Shown here in pieces: positions 1-5,475 of a DNA stretch of 5,483 nt. The stretch comes from an uncultured Collinsella sp. Lineage in GTDB: Bacteria; Actinomycetota; Coriobacteriia; Coriobacteriales; Coriobacteriaceae. Below the pieces are notes generated by a model. It was not told the origin of the DNA. It did not search any database and saw nothing but the letters and a program-made list of their open reading frames with translations. The stretch covers positions 1 to 5,483 of the forward strand of contig CAKUON010000018.1 in NCBI GenBank assembly GCA_934668875.1, in the 5' to 3' direction. Each line of letters opens with the position of its first letter. The stretch's first letter is position 1. A program made the translations under genes and the position numbers.

Positions 1-94
1 GTCATGCCCCGCACCGACGGATCCCCCCAAACCGCGGAGAATCGAACTCTATGCAGGGCGCGAGCGTTAAGCAAACGTTACGGCAACGCAGAGC
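1..94. other. Non-coding flank without recognisable gene
   Basis: I see no credible gene here. The only long open frame reaching this stretch runs on the minus strand across the tandem repeat to its right, shows no protein family character and has no ribosome binding site I trust. A small T-loop-like string lies at 37-50 on the minus strand, but no tRNA body surrounds it. Whatever gene precedes this region lies outside the window. Confidence 0.5.
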
Positions 95-294
95 GGGACG
101 CGCTTTCCCAATGGCGGCCCAGGCGGAAAGTACGTCCCGGAATCCGTGCTCAGACTGGGACGTAGTTTCCGGATGGCGCCTCAAGCGGAAACTGCGACCC
201 GGAATCGAGCCGTAGAGTGGGACATGCTTTCCCAATGGCAGCTCAGGCGGAAAGTACATCCCGGAATCCGCGCTCAAAACGGGACACGCTGTCC
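95..294. repeat. 62-bp tandem repeat with internal inverted repeats
   Basis: Units begin at 95, 157, 219 and 281, an exact period of 62 bp. The first three are full and the last keeps only its first 14 bases. Each full unit has a 14-base left arm (consensus GGGACgygcTTTCC), a 16-base middle, a 14-base right arm (GGAAAgtacgTCCC) and an 18-base linker starting GGAAT. Arms are 95-108/125-138, 157-170/187-200 and 219-232/249-262, and each pair can fold with one or two mismatches. By my hand count units 1 and 3 match at 53 of 62 positions and units 1 and 2 at 44 of 62. The partial unit forms its own small hairpin, GGACA-cgc-TGTCC (282-294). Because 62 is not a multiple of three, the unit does not encode a repeated peptide. 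It looks like an intergenic repeat family of unknown role. Confidence 0.85.
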
Positions 295-381
295 GCTCCA
301 CCTCCTCAACTCCAAAACCTGCGCGCCCTCCATTCCAAAACTGGGTAGAAGAGAGCCAAAACGCAATCGCAGGAGGTCAAC

Positions 382-1260
382 ATGACTGCAGAAGATAAGG
401 CGAAAAACGCCGGCAAGGTCGCGCTCGTCTTGGAGGGCGGTAGTTTTCGCGGGCAGTTTACCGCCGGCGTGCTCGACGTCCTCATGGAGGCCGGCGTCGA
501 GATCCCGGCGGTGTACGGCGTGTCGGCCGGCGCCCTCAACGGCGTGAACTACAAGTCGCACCAAATCGGTCGCACCAACCGAGTCAATTTGACCTTCTGC
601 AACGACAACCGCTACATGGGTGCGGCGTCGTTTGCGTCCACGGGCTCTATCGTGGGCTACGACTTTATCTTCAACGACGTCCAGGACCGCCTGGATCCCT
701 TTGATAACGAGACGTTCGACGCCAGCCCCATCGAGATGTATGCCGTCGCGACGGACATGCTCTTTGGAACCGCTGCCTACCTGCCGGTCAAAAACGCTGT
801 GCTCGATCTCGACGCTGTGCGCGCTTCGACCTCGTTGCCGCTGGTGACGCCGCCGGTCGAGATCGACGGGCATAAATACGTCGATGGCGGCGTGGCCGAT
901 TCGGTGCCTGTGGAGCATGTGCTCGAGGAGGCGGGCTTCGACCGCGCGGTCGTCATCGTCACCCAAGATCGTTCGTACGAAAAGAAGCCCTACGAGTTTA
1001 TGCCTGCCGCGCGCGCCCGCTATGCCGACTACCCCTACCTGCTCGAGGCCATCGAGACGCGCCACGATCGCTATAACCTCCAGCGCATGCACCTGTGGAA
1101 GTATGAGCGCGAGGGCCGCGCGCTGGTCATCGCTCCGCAAAAGCCGGTCGAGGTCGGCCATGTCGAGCATGATCCGGCAAAGCTTTTGGACCTGTATATC
1201 CAGGGCCGCCAGGAGGCAAAGCGCTTGCTGGGAGATATCGAGGCATTTGTCGAGCGCTAG
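382..1260 (+). CDS. Patatin-like phospholipase family protein (YjjU-type)
   Basis: This 292-residue protein is a predicted serine acyl hydrolase of the patatin family, probably acting on lipids or other acyl esters; the real substrate is unknown. The oxyanion-hole loop EGGSFRG lies at residues 18-24, the nucleophile elbow GVSAG at 46-50 with catalytic Ser48, and the DGG motif at 168-170 supplies the dyad partner Asp168. The segment TSLPLVTPPVEIDG before DGG and the C-terminal part from about residue 190 fit the bacterial YjjU-like subfamily with its extra C-terminal domain (DUF6363 as I recall). Many relatives have GGG where this one has GGS, which I take as subfamily variation. No signal peptide or membrane segment is evident, so it is probably cytoplasmic or peripheral. 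An AGGAGG at 371-376, five bases before the ATG, fixes the start. No clear promoter or terminator flanks it, so it may be monocistronic. Confidence 0.9.
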   Translation: MTAEDKAKNAGKVALVLEGGSFRGQFTAGVLDVLMEAGVEIPAVYGVSAGALNGVNYKSHQIGRTNRVNLTFCNDNRYMGAASFASTGSIVGYDFIFNDVQDRLDPFDNETFDASPIEMYAVATDMLFGTAAYLPVKNAVLDLDAVRASTSLPLVTPPVEIDGHKYVDGGVADSVPVEHVLEEAGFDRAVVIVTQDRSYEKKPYEFMPAARARYADYPYLLEAIETRHDRYNLQRMHLWKYEREGRALVIAPQKPVEVGHVEHDPAKLLDLYIQGRQEAKRLLGDIEAFVER

Positions 1261-1323
1261 CGCTGCGACATCACGGCTCGTGGATGACATGTGCAGAAAC
1301 TCTGGTCGGAGCCAAAATACCTG

Positions 1324-1351
1324 TTGACTCGGGCGGCGAGCGGGGTAATAT
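1324..1351 (+). promoter_or_regulatory. Predicted sigma70-type promoter of rplM-rpsI
   Basis: TTGACT at 1324-1329 matches the -35 consensus at five of six positions. TAATAT at 1346-1351 matches the -10 consensus at four of six, and the spacer is 16 bases. Transcription should begin near 1358, giving a leader of about 60 nucleotides before the rplM GTG. It sits in the only gap upstream of the ribosomal protein pair, which supports it. Confidence 0.65.
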
Positions 1352-1357
1352 GGACGG

Positions 1358-1389
1358 GTTACTTGCAGAGCCCCGTGAATCTCTGTAAC
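1358..1389 (+). promoter_or_regulatory. 5' leader hairpin of the rplM-rpsI transcript
   Basis: GTTA (1358-1361), a four-base bulge, then CAGAG (1366-1370) pair with CTCTGTAAC (1381-1389) around a ten-base loop, giving nine base pairs. The stem begins at the predicted transcription start, so it would cap the mRNA. L13 leaders that regulate rplM-rpsI are known in Firmicutes. That this hairpin is an L13 binding site is inference from position and structure only, and I cannot match it to the known consensus by eye. Confidence 0.4.
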
Positions 1390-1405
1390 AACACGTACTG
1401 TACAT

Positions 1406-1411
1406 GGAGGA
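1406..1411 (+). promoter_or_regulatory. Ribosome binding site fixing the rplM GTG start
   Basis: GGAGGA lies six bases before a GTG. An in-frame TAA at 1415-1417 directly precedes this GTG, so translation in this frame cannot start further upstream. Confidence 0.8.
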
Positions 1412-1417
1412 GTCTAA

Positions 1418-1861
1418 GTGATTTCGAAATCGACTCACTACGCCAAGCAGGGCGAGGTCCAGCGCAACTGGGTTCTCGTCGACGCCGATGGTGCTGTCCT
1501 GGGCCGTCTTGCCACCCAGATCGCAATGATCCTGCGCGGTAAGAACAAGCCCCAGTTCACGCCCAACAGCGACTGCGGCGACTTCGTTGTCGTCATCAAC
1601 GCCGATAAGGTCCAGCTTACCGGTAACAAGGCCGACACGAAGACCTACTATCGCCACAGCGGCTACAACGGCGGCCTCAAGGCTGAGAGCTTCCGCCAGG
1701 CTATGGAGAAGCACCCGGAGAAGGTCATCGAGCGCGCCGTTCGCGGCATGCTGCCCAAGACCACCCTCGGCCGTGCCCAGATGACCAAGCTTAAGGTCTA
1801 CGCTGGTGCCGAGCATCCGCATGCTGCCCAGAACCCCACGAAGATTGAGCTGGAGGCTTAA
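1418..1861 (+). CDS. rplM: 50S ribosomal protein L13
   Basis: The 147-residue product is ribosomal protein L13 of the large subunit, an early 23S rRNA-binding assembly protein. Family hallmarks are [17 protein letters not shown] near residues 17-33, the [18 protein letters not shown] segment near 54-71, the tyrosine- and histidine-containing [12 protein letters not shown] near 77-88, and [13 protein letters not shown] followed by [11 protein letters not shown] near the C terminus. Length is normal for the family (about 142-147). The start is GTG, supported by a good ribosome binding site and a stop codon just upstream. The gene is co-transcribed with rpsI, two bases away, the conserved bacterial arrangement. 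The leader hairpin upstream may allow feedback control by L13. Codon use is biased toward C/G-ending and AAG codons, as expected for a highly expressed gene. Confidence 0.98.
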   Translation: MISKSTHYAKQGEVQRNWVLVDADGAVLGRLATQIAMILRGKNKPQFTPNSDCGDFVVVINADKVQLTGNKADTKTYYRHSGYNGGLKAESFRQAMEKHPEKVIERAVRGMLPKTTLGRAQMTKLKVYAGAEHPHAAQNPTKIELEA

Positions 1862-1863
1862 AG

Positions 1864-2259
<396 letters not shown>

Positions 2260-2289
2260 GGTTTTATCTCCTTTCGAGATACAATGTAC

Positions 2290-2332
2290 AAGCGGGGCCT
2301 GCCGACTGCTCGGTGGGTCCCGCTTTTCTTTT
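2290..2332 (+). terminator. Intrinsic terminator after rpsI
   Basis: The arms at 2290-2305 and 2310-2325 form a continuous 16-bp stem with three G-U wobbles around the loop CTGC, followed by a T-rich run (TTTTCTTTT, 2324-2332). It separates the ribosomal protein operon from glmM. Confidence 0.93.
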
Positions 2333-2381
2333 CGACTAGGGTGGGCGGTTGCATATCGCCTGCTAGGGAAGGAGCGATCCT

Positions 2382-3719
2382 ATGCCCCAGAACATCTTCG
2401 GTACCGACGGCGTCCGTGGCGTCGCCAATGCCGACCTCTCGTGCGACCTTGCGTTTCGCCTGGGCCGCGCGGCGACCAAGTTTCTTGGTCCGGATATCTG
2501 CATCGGCCGCGACACGCGCCTTTCGGGCACCATGCTCGAGAGCGCTCTGACCGCCGGCATTATGGCCGAGGGCGGTCGTCCGCACTGCTGCGGCGTCATC
2601 CCCACGCCTGCCGTGGCGTTGCTCACCGTTCAAAACGAGCTCGACGGCGGCATCGTCATCTCTGCTTCGCATAATCCGCCGGAGTTCAACGGCATCAAGT
2701 TCTTTAGCCGCAAGGGTATGAAGCTTCCCGATGCGGTCGAGGAAGAGATCAGCGCCTGGGTCATGTCCGAGGAAGCCATGGCTGCCGACACTCTGCCGAC
2801 CGGTGCCGGCGTGGGCCACATCATCAAGATGAAGGACGCTCGCAAGGCATACGTCGACCACGCCATCGATACGCTTGATGTCCTGAGGCTCGATGGCCTG
2901 GTCGTTGCCGTCGACTGCGGTCACGGTGCTTCCTGCCAGACTACGCCCGCCGCGCTGCAGCGCCTGGGTGCCACGGTCCATGCCATCAACACCGATTACT
3001 GCGGCACCGACATCAATGTCGAGTGCGGTTCTACGCACCTCGAGCCTCTGCGCGAGCTCGTGCTGCGCACCCATGCTGACATCGGTCTGGCCCACGACGG
3101 CGACGCCGATCGCGTGCTGTTCGTGGACAGCGAGGGCAATGAGATCGACGGTGACTACATCCTGGCTATCTGCGGTTCCGACCTGGCCGCCCGCGGCAAG
3201 CTCGCCAACTCCGAGATCGTCTCGACCGTCATGTGCAACCTGGGCTTCTCCATCGCTATGAAGGAGCAGGGCTTCGAGATGGTCCAGACCGCCGTGGGCG
3301 ATCGCTACGTTCTGGAGCGCATGCTCGCGGATGGCGCTGTCATCGGCGGCGAGCAGTCCGGCCACATCATCTTCTTGGAGCACAACACCACCGGTGACGG
3401 CCTGGTGACGGCTCTGCAGCTGCTGGCCGTGCTCAAGCGCACTGGCCGCACGCTTACCGATCTTGCCGGCATCATGAAGAAGTACCCGCAGGTGCTCGTC
3501 AACGTGCATTCGGACAACAAGGCCGGCCTGGACGATTGCCAGCCCATTTGGGACGCCGTCGCTGCTGCCGAGAAGGAGCTTGACGGCCGCGGCCGCATTC
3601 TGGTGCGCCCGAGCGGTACCGAGCCGCTGGTCCGCGTGATGGCCGAGGCCGAGACGCACGAGCTGACCCAGCGCGTTGTTGACGACATCGTCGAGGTTGT
3701 CAAGCGCGAACTTCCCTAA
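2382..3719 (+). CDS. glmM: Phosphoglucosamine mutase
   Basis: The 445-residue enzyme interconverts glucosamine-6-phosphate and glucosamine-1-phosphate, the step before GlmU in UDP-GlcNAc synthesis for peptidoglycan; it is cytosolic and Mg-dependent. All four alpha-D-phosphohexomutase signatures are visible: the N-terminal FGTDGVRG (residues 6-13), the phosphoserine loop SASHNP (94-99) with Ser96 as the phosphorylated residue, the metal-binding DGDADR (239-244), the sugar-recognition GGEQSGH (322-328), and the phosphate-binding RPSGTEP (409-415). Length and motif spacing are those of intact GlmM. The start is supported by AAGGAG at 2369-2374, seven bases before the ATG. It follows rplM-rpsI as in many Actinobacteria but sits behind a strong terminator, and I cannot identify a convincing promoter in the 49 bases between them. 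The downstream IIA and nagB genes link it to amino-sugar metabolism. Confidence 0.98.
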   Translation: MPQNIFGTDGVRGVANADLSCDLAFRLGRAATKFLGPDICIGRDTRLSGTMLESALTAGIMAEGGRPHCCGVIPTPAVALLTVQNELDGGIVISASHNPPEFNGIKFFSRKGMKLPDAVEEEISAWVMSEEAMAADTLPTGAGVGHIIKMKDARKAYVDHAIDTLDVLRLDGLVVAVDCGHGASCQTTPAALQRLGATVHAINTDYCGTDINVECGSTHLEPLRELVLRTHADIGLAHDGDADRVLFVDSEGNEIDGDYILAICGSDLAARGKLANSEIVSTVMCNLGFSIAMKEQGFEMVQTAVGDRYVLERMLADGAVIGGEQSGHIIFLEHNTTGDGLVTALQLLAVLKRTGRTLTDLAGIMKKYPQVLVNVHSDNKAGLDDCQPIWDAVAAAEKELDGRGRILVRPSGTEPLVRVMAEAETHELTQRVVDDIVEVVKRELP

Positions 3720-3749
3720 TGGTCAAAAACGGGTGCCAAGTGGTAAACT
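3720..3749 (+). promoter_or_regulatory. Possible extended -10 promoter of the PTS IIA gene
   Basis: TAAACT at 3744-3749 is preceded by TGG, giving an extended -10 (TGn) arrangement. TGGTCA at 3720-3725 is a four-of-six -35 match at an 18-base spacing. Transcription would start near 3756, leaving a short leader. This is the best candidate in the gap, but both boxes are imperfect and read-through from glmM is equally possible because no terminator lies between the genes. Confidence 0.4.
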
Positions 3750-3780
3750 GTTAAAGCTATTTTGATTGATTGGTATGTCC

Positions 3781-3789
3781 GAGGGGGAG
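3781..3789 (+). promoter_or_regulatory. Purine-rich ribosome binding site fixing the IIA start
   Basis: GAGGGGGAG ends one base before the ATG at 3791, with its core at workable distance. It favours this ATG over the in-frame TTG at 3770, which would place the ribosome binding site inside the coding sequence. Confidence 0.65.
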
Positions 3790-3790
3790 C

Positions 3791-4288
3791 ATGTTCACTA
3801 AAGTCCTAAGGTCTTTTGGTATGCGTGGACGAGTTCTTACGCTGGATGCTCCCATCTCGGGCGACGTCATTCCGTTGTCCGAGGTCAATGACCAGACATT
3901 TGCCACCGGCCTTTTGGGCCAGGGCGTGGCGATTCAGCCTACCGGCACGCGTGTGATTGCGCCGGCAGACGCCAAGGTCGAGGCCATTTTTCCCACGGGT
4001 CACGCCGTTGCGCTCAACACGGTCGATGGCCTAGACGTGCTCATCCACGTTGGTTTGGACACTGTTCAGCTCGAGGGCAAGCACTTTACCGTGCATGCAC
4101 AGGTGGGCGATGTCATCCATAAGGGCGACGTGCTCATCGAGTTCGATCGCGAGGCAATTGCTGCCGAGGGCTACGATGTGACGGTTCCCATCTTGGTGTG
4201 CAACTCCGTCGAGTTCTCGAGTATCAAGGGCTCCGTTGGCGTGCATGTCGAAGAGATGGACCAGCTCATCGTTGCTCGCGAGCGTTAG
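3791..4288 (+). CDS. PTS glucose-family IIA component (stand-alone)
   Basis: This 165-residue cytosolic protein is a IIA domain of the glucose/sucrose/GlcNAc PTS family (Crr-like). It would accept phosphate from HPr on a histidine and pass it to the IIB domain of a sugar permease. The beta-sandwich landmarks are clear: GDVIPLSEVNDQTFATGLLGQGVAI at about 24-48, the APADAKVEAIFPTGHA stretch with His71, and LIHVGLDTVQLEG with the phospho-accepting His86. His71 and His86 correspond to His75 and His90 of E. coli IIA-Glc. No IIB or IIC domain is attached and no permease lies in the window, so it must serve a permease encoded elsewhere. Its place between glmM and nagB suggests N-acetylglucosamine or glucosamine uptake, but glucose or beta-glucosides are possible. 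Whether it also has Crr-like signalling roles cannot be told. Confidence 0.92.
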   Translation: MFTKVLRSFGMRGRVLTLDAPISGDVIPLSEVNDQTFATGLLGQGVAIQPTGTRVIAPADAKVEAIFPTGHAVALNTVDGLDVLIHVGLDTVQLEGKHFTVHAQVGDVIHKGDVLIEFDREAIAAEGYDVTVPILVCNSVEFSSIKGSVGVHVEEMDQLIVARER

Positions 4289-4310
4289 CAAGTGCACGTG
4301 GCCATTAGCC

Positions 4311-4316
4311 TACAAT
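4311..4316 (+). promoter_or_regulatory. Possible -10 box upstream of the nagB leader
   Basis: TACAAT matches the -10 consensus at five of six positions. A start near 4323 would place the first leader hairpin (4329-4362) almost at the 5' end of the mRNA. No good -35 exists at the usual spacing (TTAGCA at 4285-4290 is 20 bases away), so an activator or another sigma factor may be needed, or the box may be chance. Confidence 0.4.
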
Positions 4317-4328
4317 TCAAACACGTTT

Positions 4329-4362
4329 ACGGAGGGCGCCCTTGAAAGAGGACGCCCTCCGT
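4329..4362 (+). promoter_or_regulatory. GNRA-capped hairpin at the start of the nagB leader
   Basis: ACGGAGGGCG (4329-4338) pairs perfectly with CGCCCTCCGT (4353-4362). After a C-A mismatch, CCTT (4340-4343) pairs with GAGG (4348-4351), leaving the tetraloop GAAA. There is no T-run after it, so it does not look like an intrinsic terminator for the IIA gene. A GNRA cap on a perfect stem suggests a selected RNA structure. Confidence 0.7.
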
Positions 4363-4515
4363 GGCAAGATGGGATTTGTCCGAAGCTAAAAGGCTTTGGG
4401 TCACCGTGGACGGGCAGGGGCCTCGACGCGGCTAGACACGAGACACATACATTACGCGACCTCGCCCTGGTGGCCGCACACGTTGGTTGCGGCCGACGCG
4501 GGCCGCGGGCAAGTG

Positions 4516-4548
4516 CTTGTAAGGGGAGCCTTGCCTCTCTTGTACGAG
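4516..4548 (+). promoter_or_regulatory. Hairpin directly upstream of the nagB ribosome binding site
   Basis: CTTGTA (4516-4521) pairs with TACGAG (4543-4548), and AGGGGAG (4522-4528) pairs with CTCTCTT (4535-4541), with G4542 bulged and the loop CCTTGC. This gives 13 pairs, three of them wobbles. The stem ends at the base before AAAGGA, so its folding or unfolding could affect ribosome access. The AGGGGAG arm itself resembles a ribosome binding site and would be hidden when folded. Confidence 0.55.
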
Positions 4549-4554
4549 AAAGGA
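4549..4554 (+). promoter_or_regulatory. Ribosome binding site deciding the nagB start
   Basis: AAAGGA ends six bases before ATG 4561, which begins the family-typical N terminus MKIIKAKDYEDMS. The upstream in-frame alternatives would add residues unlike any NagB. Confidence 0.8.
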
Positions 4555-4560
4555 TGCGTA

Positions 4561-5289
4561 ATGAAGATCATTAAAGCTAAAGACTACGAGGATATGAGCC
4601 GCAAGGCCGCCAATATTATCTCGGCGCAGGTTATCCTCAAGCCCGACTGTGTGCTGGGCCTTGCCACCGGCTCCACCCCGATCGGTGCCTACAAGCAGCT
4701 CGCTGCTTGGTACGAGAAGGGCGACGTCGACTTTGCCGAGGTCAGCACCTACAACCTGGACGAGTATCGCGGCCTTTCGCACGACGATCCCCAGAGCTAT
4801 CACTACTTCATGCGTGAGAACTTCTTCGATCACATCAACATCGACCTGAACAACACGCATGTGCCCGACGGTTCCAACCCCGACGCCGCCGCTGCCTGCT
4901 CTGAGTACGACAAGATCGTCGCCGCCGCCGGCTACCCCGATCTGCAGCTGCTCGGCATTGGCAACAACGGCCACATCGGTTTCAACGAGCCCGATGACCA
5001 CTTCTCCAAGGGCACGCACTGCGTCGACCTCACCGAGAGCACCATTCAGGCCAACAGCCGCCTGTTCGACAGCATCGACGACGTTCCCCGTCAGGCCTAC
5101 ACCATGGGTACCCAGACCATCATGTATGCCCGCATGATCCTGGTCGTCGCCAACGGCGAGGCCAAGGCTCAGGCCGTGCATGACATGTGCTATGGTCCGG
5201 TTACGCCCGCGTGCCCGGCTTCGATCCTGCAGCTGCACACCAACTGCGTTGTCGTTGCCGACGAGGCCGCTCTTTCGCTCTGCGAGTAG
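4561..5289 (+). CDS. nagB: Glucosamine-6-phosphate deaminase
   Basis: The 242-residue cytosolic enzyme converts glucosamine-6-phosphate to fructose-6-phosphate and ammonia, the last step of N-acetylglucosamine and glucosamine catabolism. It shows the substrate phosphate loop GLATGSTP (33-40), YNLDEY (64-69) with catalytic Asp67, and GIGNNGHIGFNEP (132-144) with His138 and Glu143 as the ring-opening and proton-relay residues. Asn136 stands where E. coli NagB has Asp141; the same Asn occurs in Firmicutes-type NagB as I recall, so it is not a sign of inactivity. The C terminus lacks the extra allosteric tail of the 266-residue E. coli enzyme, and 242 residues is normal for the short Gram-positive type. 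Start choice rests on the ribosome binding site at 4549-4554 and the conserved MKIIKAKDYE. The frame is open back to 4396, but that extension reads through leader hairpins. An intrinsic terminator follows. Confidence 0.97.
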   Translation: MKIIKAKDYEDMSRKAANIISAQVILKPDCVLGLATGSTPIGAYKQLAAWYEKGDVDFAEVSTYNLDEYRGLSHDDPQSYHYFMRENFFDHINIDLNNTHVPDGSNPDAAAACSEYDKIVAAAGYPDLQLLGIGNNGHIGFNEPDDHFSKGTHCVDLTESTIQANSRLFDSIDDVPRQAYTMGTQTIMYARMILVVANGEAKAQAVHDMCYGPVTPACPASILQLHTNCVVVADEAALSLCE

Positions 5290-5321
5290 CGCGAATCCTG
5301 CACCTCGACATAGCCTTGCCT

Positions 5322-5349
5322 AAGGCCTCCGCTTTGCGGGGGCCTTTTT
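5322..5349 (+). terminator. Intrinsic terminator after nagB
   Basis: AAGGCCTCCGC (5322-5332) pairs with GCGGGGGCCTT (5336-5346), 11 bp with one wobble around a TTT loop, followed by a T-run (5345-5349). It lies 32 bases after the nagB stop. The AAGGC at 5322-5326 could alternatively pair with GCCTT at 5313-5317, but this weaker stem is probably incidental. Confidence 0.93.
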
Positions 5350-5356
5350 GTTGTCA

Positions 5357-5475
5357 AGACTTTAGTCTGCTGGCCGCGCAGCGGCCAGCTTTAAACCACC
5401 CGCTACGCGGGTGGAGACAAACGGCTTTACAAAGCCACCCCTCCGACCGATATTGACGATTGTTCAGGCCGTCAA
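5357..5475. repeat. Cluster of five inverted repeats downstream of nagB
   Basis: Five dyads follow one another: AGACT-tt-AGTCT (5357-5368); GCTGGCCGC-gca-GCGGCCAGC (5369-5389, 9 perfect bp); CCACCCGC-tac-GCGGGTGG (5396-5414, 8 perfect bp); GGCTTT-ac-AAAGCC (5423-5436); and TTGACG with CGTCAA around 11 bases (5453-5475). The second and third are separated only by TTTAAA. No gene is evident between nagB and the window end. GC-rich hairpins with three-base loops close together resemble the subterminal hairpins of IS200/IS605-type or palindrome-associated elements, but no transposase is in view, so the assignment is inference. Other options are an intergenic palindrome family or an RNA processing signal. 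Confidence 0.7.

Larger units (their letters stand above)
4323..4560 (+). ncRNA. Structured 5' leader of nagB, candidate cis-regulatory RNA
   Basis: About 270 bases separate the IIA gene from nagB, with no convincing gene, and the stretch is rich in hairpins. In order: 4329-4362 (10 bp plus a 4-bp extension and GAAA loop), 4379-4400 (8 bp, loop TAAAAG), a possible long-range pairing of 4412-4419 with 4460-4467, 4472-4494 (7 perfect bp, nine-base loop), and 4516-4548 (13 bp ending next to the ribosome binding site). I could not match it by eye to the glmS ribozyme, T-box, TPP, cobalamin, glycine, c-di-GMP, RNase P, tmRNA or SRP consensus. Given the downstream gene, a switch responding to an amino-sugar phosphate is an attractive but untested idea. 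It could also be an independent small RNA. Structures were found by hand, without energy calculation. Confidence 0.45.

Noticed and set aside
37..50. T-loop-like string on the minus strand suggesting a tRNA
   Set aside because: The stem is only about three pairs, and there is no acceptor, D-arm or anticodon arm nor a CCA end at the expected places.
95..294. CRISPR array
   Set aside because: Similarity extends through the whole 62-bp unit, including what would be spacers, and each unit carries its own inverted repeat; no cas genes are nearby.
2..301. A minus-strand open frame across the tandem repeat
   Set aside because: Each 62-bp unit is read in a different frame, so the peptide is not repeated; no homology character or good ribosome binding site was seen.
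274..1290. A 338-codon open frame on the minus strand opposite the patatin-like gene
   Set aside because: It is the antisense shadow of a well-supported gene in high-GC DNA; its translation shows no family motifs and low-complexity R/H/V/D-rich content.
1275..1313. Terminator after the patatin-like gene formed by GGCTC and GAGCC
   Set aside because: Only five pairs with a 29-base loop and no T-run.
2280..2285. TACAAT as a -10 box for glmM
   Set aside because: No -35 lies at 15-19 bases, and transcription from it would run straight into the rpsI terminator.
3770..3790. TTG start adding seven residues to the IIA protein
   Set aside because: It would put the purine-rich ribosome binding site inside the coding sequence, and ATG 3791 gives the usual length.
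4369..4389. Six-codon leader peptide (ATG GGA TTT ... TAA) in the nagB leader
   Set aside because: No ribosome binding site precedes it, and such short frames are frequent by chance.
4396..4560. N-terminal extension of NagB by 55 residues
   Set aside because: The NagB family begins MKIIKAKDYE, encoded at 4561 with its own ribosome binding site; the extra residues translate the hairpin-rich leader.
4432..5238. A 268-codon open frame on the minus strand opposite nagB
   Set aside because: It is an antisense shadow of nagB, rich in V/G/D with no motifs, and runs into leader hairpins.
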